NCBI RefSeq assembly: GCF_000428725.1
Contig: NZ_KE386791.1
Coordinates: forward strand, 292,208 to 356,207
DNA length: 64,000 nt
Origin: Psychromonas aquimarina ATCC BAA-1526
GTDB lineage: Bacteria > Pseudomonadota > Gammaproteobacteria > Enterobacterales > Psychromonadaceae
Direction: 5' to 3'
In this document: piece by piece, positions 1 to 9,105 of the stretch
Layout of the letters: each line of letters opens with the position of its first letter
How positions within the stretch are numbered: the stretch's first letter is position 1
The notes under the pieces: generated by a model
What the model saw: the letters and a program-made list of their open reading frames with translations, nothing else
Told to the model about the DNA's origin: nothing
Databases searched by the model: none
Translations under genes and position numbers: made by a program

Positions 1-864
1 CTTACTTTAGAGACAGAGCCTGAAGAAGATGCTGCAGAACTTGATTTAGCTGAGCTTAGTGAAGATATTGCTGAATTTGATTTAAGCGCACTAGAGACAC
101 CGCAGGCAGATGCTCCTGAAACTGACACAGAAGCAGAGCTTGATTTAAGTACATTAGAAGCGCTTGACTCTAACGCGGATCTCCAGGAGGAATTAGCTGA
201 GCTTGATTTATCTTCTTTAGAAACGATTGAACTTGAACCTGAAGCTGATGATATTAGTGATTTAAGTGAACAAACCGCGGAGTTTGATTTAACCTCTTTA
301 GATGATTTAGATACGCTTGAGAAAGAGTCTTCATTAAATGAACAGCAGGGCGCAGACGAATTAACATTAGATCTTGATGATGATGAGTTTGATCTTTCTG
401 CTTTGGACGGATTAGCGCAGGAAAGCGGGTTTAAGCCGACACCGCTAGCTGAGTTTGAAGCAGAGCAGGAGGCCTTAGAGCAGAGTGAGCATGATAAATT
501 AGCAAAACAGTTAAGTGATGTTGCCTTTAAATCGGATGCGCCGCTGCCTAAAATCGATGCAGAAAGCAGTGATTTTATTGATATTGAGACTTTATTGGAA
601 AACAGTGAAGGTTATAGTAATGATGAACCTTATGCTGAGTTAGAACTTGATCTTGGTTTGGATGAATTTCCAGATGTAGTTAATTCTGGTGAAAGCGTGG
701 ATATTGATGATGATGAAAACGGCATCGGCGCTCAATTAGATCTCGCTCGTGCTTATCTGGAGATTGATGATAAAGAGGGAGCAAAAGAGATCCTGCTGTC
801 GGTACTGGAAGACAGTAACGGTACACAGAGAAAAGAGATAGATAAATTATTAAGCCGATTGTAG
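1..864 (+). CDS. fimV: FimV/TspA-family polar hub protein, C-terminal part (5' end outside window)
   Basis: The frame is open from base 1, so the start and the LysM/membrane part lie outside the window; 287 codons are visible. The visible part is very acidic and carries degenerate repeats of the form A-E-(L/F)-D-L-(S/T)-x-L, at least five copies in the first 100 residues. The last 45 residues form the conserved FimV C-terminal TPR-like domain (LDLARAYLEIDDKEGAKEIL). FimV proteins are inner-membrane peptidoglycan-binding hubs placed at cell poles and needed for type IV pilus or flagellar/chemotaxis localisation. A hairpin terminator follows. In many relatives fimV is followed by truA; here nagZ follows and truA is 26 kb away. 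Family call is firm from the C-terminal domain; the polar role is family knowledge. Confidence 0.85.
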   Translation, partial: LTLETEPEEDAAELDLAELSEDIAEFDLSALETPQADAPETDTEAELDLSTLEALDSNADLQEELAELDLSSLETIELEPEADDISDLSEQTAEFDLTSLDDLDTLEKESSLNEQQGADELTLDLDDDEFDLSALDGLAQESGFKPTPLAEFEAEQEALEQSEHDKLAKQLSDVAFKSDAPLPKIDAESSDFIDIETLLENSEGYSNDEPYAELELDLGLDEFPDVVNSGESVDIDDDENGIGAQLDLARAYLEIDDKEGAKEILLSVLEDSNGTQRKEIDKLLSRL

Positions 865-904
865 ATATCTTCTGTTAACTATCTACTGAATTACAAATGA
901 AATC

Positions 905-930
905 AAAAAGCCAGCACTGCTGGTTTTTTT
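905..930 (+). terminator. Rho-independent terminator after fimV
   Basis: A-rich lead, stem CCAGC-ACT-GCTGG, then seven T residues. It closes the fimV transcript 40 bases after its stop and just before nagZ. Confidence 0.8.
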
Positions 931-957
931 ATAGACAAAAAACATAAGAGAAAAATA

Positions 958-1971
958 ATGAGACCGCTAATTTTAGACGTACATGGTTATCAGCTGGATG
1001 CTGAGGAAAAAGAGATGTTAGCCCACCCTCTGGTTGCAGGCATCATTTTATTTACGCGCAATTTTGCAGATATTCAACAGTTAAAAGATCTGGTTAAAGA
1101 GATTCGCTATTATGCTGTTAATGATATTTTAATAGCTGTAGACCATGAAGGAGGGCGAGTACAGCGCTTCAGAGATGGTTTTACCCTGCTGCCCAGCGCA
1201 GGCTCCCTGATCGAATACAATGATCTTGATACTGCCAGGCAGTTAGCTTTCAGCAGTGCCTGGGTAATGGCCGCTGAATTAACTGCATGTGATATAGATT
1301 TAAGTTTTGCCCCGGTCCTGGATATTAACGGTATTTCCGATGTGATACAAAATCGAGCATTTTCCAGCAGAGCTGAGCAGGTTATTCAATTGGCGCAGGC
1401 TTATATAACAGGAATGAAAACAGCCGGTATGTCTTCCACAGGTAAACACTTTCCCGGGCACGGCAGCGTGAAAGCAGATTCCCATATTGCATTACCGTCA
1501 GACAACCGCAGCCCGGATGAGATATTCAGCACTGATATATTACCTTTTAGTGAACTGATTAATCATAGCTTATTAGATGCAGTGATGCCGTCACATGTTG
1601 TTTATCCGCAATGCGATGCGCAGCCTGCAGGATTTTCAAGCTACTGGCTGCGGGATATATTACGTAAAAAACTTAATTTTAACGGCGTTATTATCAGTGA
1701 TGATCTGTCAATGCATGGTGCAAGTTTTGCGGGCGATCATTTAAGCCGCGCCGAAGCGGCCCTTGATGCCGGTTGTGATCTTCTGCTGGCATGTAACGAT
1801 AGAGATGCTGCAGTTATGCTGCTGGATAATTTGAAACTGCCTGCAGCCGGTAATAGTGAAGTGATCCGCAAGTTACAATATGTTAAAAGACGTATTGAAT
1901 TACCGTTGAAAAACAATCCGATCTGGTTAGAAAACCAGCAAAAACTGCTGCAGTTTGCTGAGCGGATCTAA
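958..1971 (+). CDS. nagZ: beta-N-acetylhexosaminidase NagZ (GH3)
   Basis: Cytoplasmic glycosidase of the cell-wall recycling pathway; it removes GlcNAc from GlcNAc-anhydroMurNAc peptides and so shapes the signal for AmpC induction. The protein has 337 residues, close to the E. coli enzyme. The family signature KHFPGHG is at 163-169, the catalytic-loop His is H176 and the nucleophile is D248 in SDDLSM; both numbers match E. coli NagZ. No signal peptide is seen, as expected. ATG with a weak A-rich leader (aagagaaaaata). It is followed by ycfP and ndh in the same order as in E. coli, which supports orthology. Confidence 0.95.
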   Translation: MRPLILDVHGYQLDAEEKEMLAHPLVAGIILFTRNFADIQQLKDLVKEIRYYAVNDILIAVDHEGGRVQRFRDGFTLLPSAGSLIEYNDLDTARQLAFSSAWVMAAELTACDIDLSFAPVLDINGISDVIQNRAFSSRAEQVIQLAQAYITGMKTAGMSSTGKHFPGHGSVKADSHIALPSDNRSPDEIFSTDILPFSELINHSLLDAVMPSHVVYPQCDAQPAGFSSYWLRDILRKKLNFNGVIISDDLSMHGASFAGDHLSRAEAALDAGCDLLLACNDRDAAVMLLDNLKLPAAGNSEVIRKLQYVKRRIELPLKNNPIWLENQQKLLQFAERI

Positions 1972-2072
1972 TTAGTCGTCTGCAGCGCTTGCACTATAGA
2001 TGAAATCCCATAAACTTAACTGTATGAAATATCGCTAAATTTACGACTAGAAGAAAAAGGCGGGAACAACTA

Positions 2073-2615
2073 ATGATCATTTATCTGCACGGTTTCGACG
2101 CAACAAGTCCGGGTAACCACGAAAAAGTGATGCAATTAAAGTTTATAGATGATGATGTTCGTTTTGTTCATTACAGCACCATTCATCCTAAGCTTGATAT
2201 GAGTCATATTCTCAAGGAAGTTCATAAACATATTCAAAGCAGTGAAGACAAGACGCCGCTTATCTGCGGAGTTGGTCTGGGTGGCTTCTGGAGTGAACGC
2301 ATCGGTTTCTTATGCGGCATTAAACAGGTTATCTTCAACCCTAATCTGCATCCGGAAGATAATATGGTCGGTAAAATTGAATGGCCGGAAGAGTATTTAG
2401 ATATTGAGACTAAGTGTGTCAGTGATTTTAGAAAGAAAAATACGCGCAATTGTCTGTGCATTCTTTCTACATCTGATGATGTTATTGATCCCGATGAAAG
2501 CGATCATGAATTGTCTGAATATTATCAAATTGTTTTTGATGACCAGCAGGGTCACAAGTTTCGAGATATTTCACACCATCTGCAGACAATCAAACAGTTT
2601 AAATCCGCACAATAA
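2073..2615 (+). CDS. ycfP: YcfP/UPF0227 family esterase-like protein
   Basis: 180 residues, nearly co-linear with E. coli YcfP from the first residue ([20 protein letters not shown]) to the end. It has an alpha/beta-hydrolase look: an oxyanion-type HGF near the N-terminus and a nucleophile-elbow-like ICGVGLGG around residues 65-72. The usual nucleophile Ser of GxSxG is a Leu here, as in the family, so catalytic activity is uncertain. Function is not well established. It sits between nagZ and ndh, a conserved neighbourhood, and ends in a strong terminator. Confidence 0.9.
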   Translation: MIIYLHGFDATSPGNHEKVMQLKFIDDDVRFVHYSTIHPKLDMSHILKEVHKHIQSSEDKTPLICGVGLGGFWSERIGFLCGIKQVIFNPNLHPEDNMVGKIEWPEEYLDIETKCVSDFRKKNTRNCLCILSTSDDVIDPDESDHELSEYYQIVFDDQQGHKFRDISHHLQTIKQFKSAQ

Positions 2616-2625
2616 TTTATTTTTT

Positions 2626-2651
2626 AACGGCAGCTAAGGCTGCCGTTTTAC
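2626..2651 (+). terminator. Rho-independent terminator after ycfP
   Basis: Nine-base-pair stem AACGGCAGC / GCTGCCGTT with loop TAAG, followed by a T-rich run (tttactttt). Confidence 0.8.
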
Positions 2652-2740
2652 TTTTCTGTAATTAAATAACCCATTTCCTACAATTTCATTAACATAATTA
2701 GTGATAATTCCTCGTTTTTGTAATAAAGTTACATTGCTGT

Positions 2741-2754
2741 TTGATCTGTATCAA
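2741..2754 (+). promoter_or_regulatory. FNR box upstream of ndh
   Basis: TTGATCTGTATCAA matches the FNR consensus TTGAT-N4-ATCAA at all ten defined positions. It lies 85 bases before the ndh start. A plausible promoter TTCTAT-N16-TTTAAT (2762-2789) would place the box centre near -48.5, close to the -50.5 repressor site known at E. coli ndh. FNR repression of NDH-2 without oxygen is established in E. coli; here it is inferred from the site. Confidence 0.8.
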
Positions 2755-2838
2755 ATTGTAGTTCTATTACAGCAGTGCTTCACTTTAATTTAGAGCTTTC
2801 TTGTAATCGAATTAGTCATACAAATATTGAGGTTTATT

Positions 2839-4125
2839 ATGTGTAAAATTGTCATTGTAGGTGGTGGTGCCGGCGGTTTAGAGCTTGCGACTAAGCTGGG
2901 GGACAAATTAGGCCGTTCTAAAAAAGCGCACGTGACCCTGGTTGATAAGAATAGAACACATCTATGGAAGCCGCTGCTGCATGAGGTTGCGGCAGGTTCG
3001 ATGGATGATGGTATTGATGCATTAAGTTATCGAGCCCATGCGAAGAATCACGGCTTTAACTTTAAACTTGGTGCATTAGCGAATATTGACCGGGACAATA
3101 AATTAATACAGCTCGCCGAACTGGTTGATGAGGACGGCACACAGATATTACCAGAAAGTCAGCTTAGCTATGACATTCTGGTAATGGCACTCGGCAGTAT
3201 TAGTAATGACTTTAATACTAAAGGTGTACGTGAGCACTGTATCTTTTTAGACAGTCCGCAGCAGGCCAAAAAATTCCATCACCGCATGTTAAATAAATAC
3301 TTACAGCTTGGTGTACAGGAAACTAAGCAGGTTAGTGTTGCTATTGTTGGAGCGGGAGCCACCGGGGTGGAGCTCTCTGCCGAATTGTTTAATTCACTTA
3401 AGCAGGTTTCCAGTTATGGTTTTGAGCATATCAGCAGCGCTGATTTAAAAGTAAGTCTGGTTGAGGCTGGTGAAAAAATATTACCTGCACTGCCGGAACG
3501 TATCTCCGGCTCAGCTCATCAGGAGTTGTCTAAGCTGGGTGTTGATGTGCGCACCAAAACAATGGTCACCGAGGCTACTGAACAGGGGCTGCTGACCAAA
3601 GACGGCGAGCTGATAAAAGCGGATTTAATTGTCTGGGCTGCCGGTATTAAAGCGCCTGATTTTATGAAAGATATTGCCGGATTAGAAACAAACCGATCCA
3701 ATCAGCTGGTTGTAAAATCAACACTGCAGACTTCATTAGATGACTGTATTTATGCACTTGGCGACTGTGCCAGCTGCGCGCTGCCCGAGGGAGGATTTGT
3801 GCCGCCTAGAGCTCAGTCAGCACATCAGATGGCCTCTTTAGTCGCTAAAAATATTATTGCATCGATCAATAAAAAACCTTTGTCTGACTATAAATATACT
3901 GATTACGGCTCGTTAGTTTCATTGAGCAACTACAGCACAGTGGGAAGTTTAATGGGAAATTTAATGAAAGGCTCGATGATGATAGAAGGGCGTCTGGCCC
4001 GTCTTGTTTATATTTCATTGTACCGTATGCACCAGATAGCACTGCATGGATATATGCGTACCGGTTTAATCACTTTAGTCGAGTCTATTAACCGCGTTTT
4101 ACGTCCGCGTTTGAAACTTCACTAA
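2839..4125 (+). CDS. ndh: type II NADH:quinone dehydrogenase (NDH-2)
   Basis: Single-subunit, non-proton-pumping NADH dehydrogenase that passes electrons to quinone on the inner face of the cytoplasmic membrane. 428 residues. The FAD-binding GGGAGG motif is at residues 8-13 and the NADH-binding motif VGAGATGVE lies near residue 170. The C-terminal third carries the FAD-contacting ALGDCA motif and the amphipathic membrane-binding tail typical of Ndh. I chose ATG 2839 because GAGG sits seven bases upstream; an in-frame TTG at 2827 would add four residues and lacks a ribosome binding site. A perfect FNR box lies upstream. Confidence 0.95.
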   Translation: MCKIVIVGGGAGGLELATKLGDKLGRSKKAHVTLVDKNRTHLWKPLLHEVAAGSMDDGIDALSYRAHAKNHGFNFKLGALANIDRDNKLIQLAELVDEDGTQILPESQLSYDILVMALGSISNDFNTKGVREHCIFLDSPQQAKKFHHRMLNKYLQLGVQETKQVSVAIVGAGATGVELSAELFNSLKQVSSYGFEHISSADLKVSLVEAGEKILPALPERISGSAHQELSKLGVDVRTKTMVTEATEQGLLTKDGELIKADLIVWAAGIKAPDFMKDIAGLETNRSNQLVVKSTLQTSLDDCIYALGDCASCALPEGGFVPPRAQSAHQMASLVAKNIIASINKKPLSDYKYTDYGSLVSLSNYSTVGSLMGNLMKGSMMIEGRLARLVYISLYRMHQIALHGYMRTGLITLVESINRVLRPRLKLH

Positions 4126-4149
4126 TAGTTACTGCTGCTGATATAACGG

Positions 4150-4176
4150 CACCGACAAGTCAGCTGCTTGTTGGTG
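4150..4176. terminator. Hairpin between convergent ndh and the DUF2919 gene
   Basis: Ten-base-pair stem CACCGACAAG / CTTGTTGGTG with one G-T pair, between two converging genes. The T tract on the plus side is short (gttttaaa), so termination strength is uncertain. Confidence 0.5.
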
Positions 4177-4182
4177 CAGGTT

Positions 4183-4644
4183 TTAAACTGTGCGGATAAA
4201 GCAGTCTTTTAAATGTCTGCTTCTGCAGCAGTACAGCAGCAGCCAGACAGCAAAAACTAACTGCAGCGAGGCCGCTAGTGAATACTGGAAATTGTTAAGC
4301 AGCAGATAATAAAACTGCAGGGCTAAATCGGCTAGAATGCTTAATAACAGAAACGGATAACCTGCCTGCCATAATTTTGAAATAACTCTGTTTTTATCAT
4401 GGTCTCTGCCCGATAAAATAAACAGGAGTACTGCAGCGGCACCTGAAGCTAAGCCTGAATAAAAATGAATTTTATCAGGATAGAAGATGGCTAACAGTTT
4501 TTCTCCCTCATTGCGTGAGACCACTGAAATAATCAGCAGTCCCCAGGTTCTTGCCAGAAACAGTAAAGCCAGATAGAAAAACGGAGGCGGTTTTAAATTA
4601 CCTGACTGGGTATAGTGTTGAAGCGGATAAAGTCTAATGCTCAT
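4183..4644 (-). CDS. DUF2919 (YfeZ-like) inner membrane protein
   Basis: 153 residues with about four hydrophobic segments (roughly 22-42, 62-80, 95-115, 120-140). The N-terminal pattern GNLKPPPFFYLALLFLARTW and the YPDKIHFYSGL segment match what I know of the DUF2919/YfeZ family. Biochemical role is unknown. It lies downstream of sppA on the same strand, but a terminator separates the two, so it probably has its own promoter. Confidence 0.75.
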   Translation of the reverse strand: MSIRLYPLQHYTQSGNLKPPPFFYLALLFLARTWGLLIISVVSRNEGEKLLAIFYPDKIHFYSGLASGAAAVLLFILSGRDHDKNRVISKLWQAGYPFLLLSILADLALQFYYLLLNNFQYSLAASLQLVFAVWLLLYCCRSRHLKDCFIRTV

Positions 4645-4659
4645 TGTTCTACCATATAT

Positions 4660-4682
4660 GAAAAAGGGGACAATAGTCCCCT
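4660..4682 (-). terminator. Rho-independent terminator after sppA
   Basis: On the minus strand AGGGGAC-TATT-GTCCCCT is followed by TTTTTC. It lies 25 bases past the sppA stop. Confidence 0.8.
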
Positions 4683-4706
4683 GATAGTTATCTTATATAT
4701 AGCATA

Positions 4707-6557
4707 TTACTTGATAATACACATAGGGCAATAAGCATAACGTCCCTGGGGGTCATTAAACTTGGTCAACACAGCTGCTTGTGACTTTAAAGAGTTTAGA
4801 GTTTGTAAAACAGCCGGATTAAGCTGCAGACTTTTCCCCAGCAGCTGAGCATTACTGCTGAACATTTCATTAATAAACTGCTGTTTTGCTGATACGGCTG
4901 GTGTGATTACTTTTATGTCATACTGCTGCAGATCAGCAAGCACTCCTGCTTCTTGTATTGCATCCTGAAGGCCGCCTATTTTATCAACAAGCCCGAGAGT
5001 TTGAGCATCACTGCCTGTCCATACACGTCCCTGGGCAACTTTATCAACTTCAGCCAGTGTCATGCCTCGGCCTTCACTGACCACGGTTAAAAACTGCTGG
5101 TAACCATGCTCAATACCCATCTGAATAATTTCGCCCAGCTCCGGGTTTAACGCCCGGGTGGGATTTAAAGTTGATAGCTCTGTAGTACCAACGCCGTCAT
5201 TATAGATTCCGAACTTATTTAGAGCCTTATCTGCACTTGCAAACATACCGAAGATACCAATCGAGCCGGTTAGGGTTGTCGGCGATGCGACGATAGAGTC
5301 GGCTGCCGATGCAATCCAGTAGCCGCCGGAGGCTGTAACACTGCCCATGGATACAACTACTTTTTTACCCGCCTGTTTCAGAGCTAATACCTGCTGGCGG
5401 ATTTTTTCTGATGCAAAAGCGCTGCCGCCTGGAGTATCTAGACGAATAACCACCGCTTTAATATTTTTATTATGCAGTGCTTTATCTAATAGCTTGCTGA
5501 AGCTGACACCGCCTATCGCGCCGATCTCCTGGCTGCCCGCTAAAATTTCTCCACTTCCGTGAATCAAAGCGATCTGATCTCTATTACCCTTAGCTGTGTA
5601 CAATTTCGGCAGCGTAGACTGATAATTTGAATAATCGACTAAGTTTAACTCATATCCTGACAGGCCGGCGTTATCCTGCATTTTTTTTATGATTTCAAAA
5701 CGATTATTAAGATGATCAACTAGACCTGCCTGCTGTGCATAAAGGGCTGCATCACCGCCGGCTTTTTTAAGCGCGGATTTAAGCTCTTTTAATGAAGGTG
5801 AGACCGATTGTGCACTGATTAGACTGCTGTGCTCTCTTTGAGTCACCACGGTATCGATATAATCTTTCCATAGTTGATTTAACCAGTGTTTGTTAGCTAG
5901 TTTGCTGGCCTTTGACATCTGGTTGTCAGTAAATGGTTCAACAAAAGATTTATAGGTACCAACTTTAAATACATGCGGGGTGATCAGCAGATTGTCTAAA
6001 GCTTCTTTGAAATACAGGCGGTAGACAGAATAGCCCTGGAGCAGAACCATACCCTGCGGATTAAGATATATTTGATCGGCATAACTGGCTAATAGATATT
6101 GTGCCTGTGAATAGTTATCGGAAACAGCCGTCACTTTTTTGCCGCTTGACTTAAAGTCGTTTAGTGCTTTGCCTATATCGGTAAGATGATTAATGCCGGC
6201 ACCGCTGAGGTTGTTCAGCTCTAGTAAAATATCATTAATTTTCGGATCGTTCTGCGCATGGCGGATAGTCTGAATAACTTCGTCCACCTGATATTCTTTT
6301 ATCTGCTGCTGTTCACCTGAAAGCATCTGGCTGGAAAGTTCGGCTGCAAAGTTAACCGGGTTTTTCTGTTCGACAATCACACCGTTTAAATTAAGGTGCA
6401 GTGTTGAATTATCTGAAATTTGAATCGTCTGCTCATCGACATTGAGAGCGGCAACAACAATGATCAGCAGTACGACAAAAACTGCATTAATAATAAACAG
6501 GCGTGTCAGATTGATTAATTTAGCCAGTGATTTCAGCCAGGAGAAGAGTAGTTTCAT
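4707..6557 (-). CDS. sppA: signal peptide peptidase SppA, 67K type
   Basis: Inner-membrane serine protease that degrades cleaved signal peptides. 616 residues, the long tandem-domain form with two ClpP/crotonase-like S49 domains. One N-terminal transmembrane helix spans about residues 20-38. Catalytic residues by homology: K203 in the first domain (VGTYKSF) and S410 in the second (TASGGYW), matching K209/S409 of E. coli. The C-terminus ends in a CxxC pair (YCPMC), which could bind metal or form a disulfide; I did not assign it a role. AAGGA lies six bases before the ATG. A second S49 protein, sohB, is 15 kb away. Confidence 0.95.
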   Translation of the reverse strand: MKLLFSWLKSLAKLINLTRLFIINAVFVVLLIIVVAALNVDEQTIQISDNSTLHLNLNGVIVEQKNPVNFAAELSSQMLSGEQQQIKEYQVDEVIQTIRHAQNDPKINDILLELNNLSGAGINHLTDIGKALNDFKSSGKKVTAVSDNYSQAQYLLASYADQIYLNPQGMVLLQGYSVYRLYFKEALDNLLITPHVFKVGTYKSFVEPFTDNQMSKASKLANKHWLNQLWKDYIDTVVTQREHSSLISAQSVSPSLKELKSALKKAGGDAALYAQQAGLVDHLNNRFEIIKKMQDNAGLSGYELNLVDYSNYQSTLPKLYTAKGNRDQIALIHGSGEILAGSQEIGAIGGVSFSKLLDKALHNKNIKAVVIRLDTPGGSAFASEKIRQQVLALKQAGKKVVVSMGSVTASGGYWIASAADSIVASPTTLTGSIGIFGMFASADKALNKFGIYNDGVGTTELSTLNPTRALNPELGEIIQMGIEHGYQQFLTVVSEGRGMTLAEVDKVAQGRVWTGSDAQTLGLVDKIGGLQDAIQEAGVLADLQQYDIKVITPAVSAKQQFINEMFSSNAQLLGKSLQLNPAVLQTLNSLKSQAAVLTKFNDPQGRYAYCPMCIIK

Positions 6558-6579
6558 TGCTGTTCCTTAAGCGGTGCAC

Positions 6580-6618
6580 AAAAAAATAAAGCACTGATAT
6601 TTTCATATACAGTGCTTT
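6580..6618 (-). terminator. Rho-independent terminator after fabA
   Basis: Nine-base-pair stem AAAGCACTG / CAGTGCTTT with an AT-rich inner loop; on the minus strand it is followed by ATTTTTTT. Confidence 0.8.
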
Positions 6619-6644
6619 ATATAGTTTAGTTTATTAAAGGTAGA

Positions 6645-7184
6645 TTAAAAACTTGCAGTATCAGTAAATAAACCTACTTTCAGATCTTCTGCGGTATAAA
6701 TAACTTTACCGTCTACTTCAACAATACCGTCAGCAATACCCATAACAAGTTTACGCATAATTAAACGTTTCATTGTAATACGGTAGGTTACTTTTTTCGC
6801 TGTTGGTAGTACCTGACCGGTAAATTTAACATTACCTACACCCAGTGCACGTCCTTTACCAGGGCCGCCGCTCCAGCCAAGGAAGAAGCCGACTAACTGC
6901 CACATAGCATCCAGGCCTAAACAGCCCGGCATTACCGGGTCACCCGGGAAATGACATTCAAAGAACCATAACGCTTTATCAATATCTAATTCAGCAATTA
7001 GTTCGCCTTTACCGTGCTCGCCGCCGTCTTCAGTGATGGTGATGATTCGGTCTAACATCAGCATGTTGTCTACCGGCAGCTGGCAGTTGCCTTCGCCGAA
7101 TAGCTTACCCTGGCCGCATAATACTAATTCTTCTTTCGAGTAAGAGTTTTTACCCAACTCTTTTTGGGATACAGTTTTGGTCAT
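6645..7184 (-). CDS. fabA: 3-hydroxydecanoyl-ACP dehydratase/isomerase FabA
   Basis: Cytoplasmic hot-dog-fold enzyme. It dehydrates 3-hydroxyacyl-ACP and isomerises trans-2- to cis-3-decenoyl-ACP, the branch point for unsaturated fatty acids. The active-site stretch [20 protein letters not shown] is fully conserved, with His78 and Asp92. I chose ATG 7184 (179 residues); an in-frame GTG at 7190 would add two residues. The upstream gene is the Lon-like protease, the same order as E. coli ycbZ-fabA. A perfect 10-bp inverted repeat lies 33 bases upstream. Confidence 0.97.
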   Translation of the reverse strand: MTKTVSQKELGKNSYSKEELVLCGQGKLFGEGNCQLPVDNMLMLDRIITITEDGGEHGKGELIAELDIDKALWFFECHFPGDPVMPGCLGLDAMWQLVGFFLGWSGGPGKGRALGVGNVKFTGQVLPTAKKVTYRITMKRLIMRKLVMGIADGIVEVDGKVIYTAEDLKVGLFTDTASF

Positions 7185-7216
7185 AGTCACTTATCTTGTA
7201 AATTTGAAACTTGCGA

Positions 7217-7245
7217 GGTATTTCAGACAAATAGCCTGAAATACC
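7217..7245. repeat. 10-bp perfect inverted repeat upstream of fabA
   Basis: GGTATTTCAG-N9-CTGAAATACC lies between the Lon-like gene and fabA. There is no T tract on the minus strand, so it is not a standard terminator. It could be an operator for fabA or a leader hairpin. It does not match the FadR or FabR motifs I know. Confidence 0.6.
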
Positions 7246-7308
7246 GATAATAAATTAGGTGCGCATACTCTATATGACAGGGTAGTAACAATCAACTTTA
7301 TTAAATGT

Positions 7309-8994
7309 TTACCTGAACAAGTGCAGCAGTTTGTGCAGTAAACCGGCTTCCTGTGTGTCGTTTTCTTCTTTATGCAGATCTTCAATACGTTTATTGATGA
7401 TTTCTATCACTTTATTAAACGGCTGATTCATTGCCAGAGGGAATGCTTCCTGACAGTGATCAATGCCGTAAATATTAATTTTCTTATTACGTACTAATTC
7501 GATAGTGTTTATATTTAAGGTGAGATTAATCTGATTAGCTTTAGGCATCATAATAGTGACCGGATCAGTTAATAAACCTAACTCAAATAAGCGTGTTACT
7601 GACTGAATTTTCTGATTAATGCCGCCGATTGCAAGAACATTTCCATGCTGATCCAGTGCGCCGGTTACAAAAAGGTTCTGCATAATTGGAGTATGCGAAT
7701 AACAGGAGATAACCGCTAACAAAATTGCCAGTGAAGCGCTGTCTCCGTCACTTTCCTGATAAGACTGCTCAAAGACCACATTACAGGATAACGGGAAATT
7801 CGGGATATGAGTGAAAAAGTGATTCAGGTAGCCCTGTACAATTAATGTACTTTTGGCATGTATATTACCAGCAAGTTCCACTTTACGTTCAACGTCAACA
7901 ACTTCCCCGTCACCAATCATATCACTAGCTGAAACTCTGAATATCTCACCAAACTCAGTCGGGTAACCCATTAACTCAACAACAGAAAGACCGTTTATCT
8001 GGCCTATTTCGTGGCCCTGCAGCTGAATTTTCAGCTGCTTTTCCAGCAGGGCTTGATCGCTGAAGTTTTGTGCTAAAGACTGAGCCTGAACCTGAACATC
8101 GAGTACCTGCTGCAGGTGTGCTGCACTAAGCACTGTCTGCTGCGGATTAAACAGCTGCGCATAACGTAATACGCTCTCAATTATTTCCGGAGAAAATAAA
8201 ATTTTCTTCTGATGCTCGCATTTTGCCGCCAGATGATGGAACAGCAGTGCCATTGCCTGCGCTGATAATTCAGGTAAAGCAAACTGCTTAATCAGTTTAT
8301 TACAATAGCTGCGCAGAAGCTGAATATTAGTATCAGTGGTTTTAACGTCACTGGAAAGCTCCGCAAACAGTGAGCCTACTTGACTGTATTCCGGATCAAT
8401 CTGCGCTAGTTCATCGAGCTGATATCTATTGGCGACCAGAATGATTTTAGTATCAACCTGGGATAACGGCTCTGCGGGATATTTTCCTTTTAATTTATCA
8501 CCATTTACTGCTGAGGTTGCGGGAAGTTTACGGCTTATTAAAAAGGCTTTTAACAGGAACCATAAACTCGGCTGTGCAAGCAGCGGGCTGATATGCAGAA
8601 TCAGGCAGCCTTTATTGTATTTAAATATTTCGCCCTGATGAAAATCGATAGCATGGTTTTCTTTTTCGTTTAAACGTCCGAACAGGGTCTGATGATCGTA
8701 ATTTAATAGTGCCAGCTGCGGGTAATCAAAGCCGCTTGATGCGCTTATCACTTCTGTAGCCGCCTGCCAGTAACGGGCATTAAATATCAGCAGGGGCTGC
8801 GGGAGCTGAATAAAATGTTTAATAATTTGCGAAGCCAGAGGATAGATAGATAACCAGTCCTGCTGTTCAGCCGGCAGTGCTAATTGTGCAAGAAAATCCG
8901 GTGCACACTGCTCAGCAGAGAGAGGAGTGAGTGATGCTGCAGCTGAATCATTAACAGGTAATTTACTGGTAGATACTGATTTATTTATTGACAA
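7309..8994 (-). CDS. Lon-like (YcbZ/LonH type) Ser-Lys protease
   Basis: 561 residues; the C-terminal domain is a Lon S16 protease with catalytic Ser419 (GDSAS) and Lys462 (GGINQKIQS). The N-terminal part keeps the length of an AAA-type region, but I see no Walker A GxxGxGK motif, as in the ATPase-degenerate YcbZ group. Substrates are unknown; it is a cytoplasmic protease by family. It lies just upstream of fabA as ycbZ does in E. coli. The start is a TTG at 8994 with a weak GAG eight bases upstream; no ATG is available nearby upstream, so the start is moderately sure. Confidence 0.88.
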   Translation of the reverse strand: MSINKSVSTSKLPVNDSAAASLTPLSAEQCAPDFLAQLALPAEQQDWLSIYPLASQIIKHFIQLPQPLLIFNARYWQAATEVISASSGFDYPQLALLNYDHQTLFGRLNEKENHAIDFHQGEIFKYNKGCLILHISPLLAQPSLWFLLKAFLISRKLPATSAVNGDKLKGKYPAEPLSQVDTKIILVANRYQLDELAQIDPEYSQVGSLFAELSSDVKTTDTNIQLLRSYCNKLIKQFALPELSAQAMALLFHHLAAKCEHQKKILFSPEIIESVLRYAQLFNPQQTVLSAAHLQQVLDVQVQAQSLAQNFSDQALLEKQLKIQLQGHEIGQINGLSVVELMGYPTEFGEIFRVSASDMIGDGEVVDVERKVELAGNIHAKSTLIVQGYLNHFFTHIPNFPLSCNVVFEQSYQESDGDSASLAILLAVISCYSHTPIMQNLFVTGALDQHGNVLAIGGINQKIQSVTRLFELGLLTDPVTIMMPKANQINLTLNINTIELVRNKKINIYGIDHCQEAFPLAMNQPFNKVIEIINKRIEDLHKEENDTQEAGLLHKLLHLFR

Positions 8995-9065
8995 TGTGGC
9001 AACTCTAAATTGATAAATAAGGATGGGCTTTAAGCGATTATAAGTAGGGCTGGTCGATGTTGCAA

Positions 9066-9085
9066 TGGGTATGATTAAATACCCA
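9066..9085 (-). terminator. Weak hairpin after the DksA-like gene
   Basis: TGGGTAT / ATACCCA stem, 20 bases past the stop of the DksA-like gene. There is no real T tract after it, so this is a tentative call. Confidence 0.35.
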
Positions 9086-9105
9086 CTGCAGATGCGGCAA
9101 TATCC

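Noticed and set aside
2404-2637. 77-codon frame inside ycfP
   Set aside because: Shifted frame within a gene that aligns end to end with E. coli YcfP.
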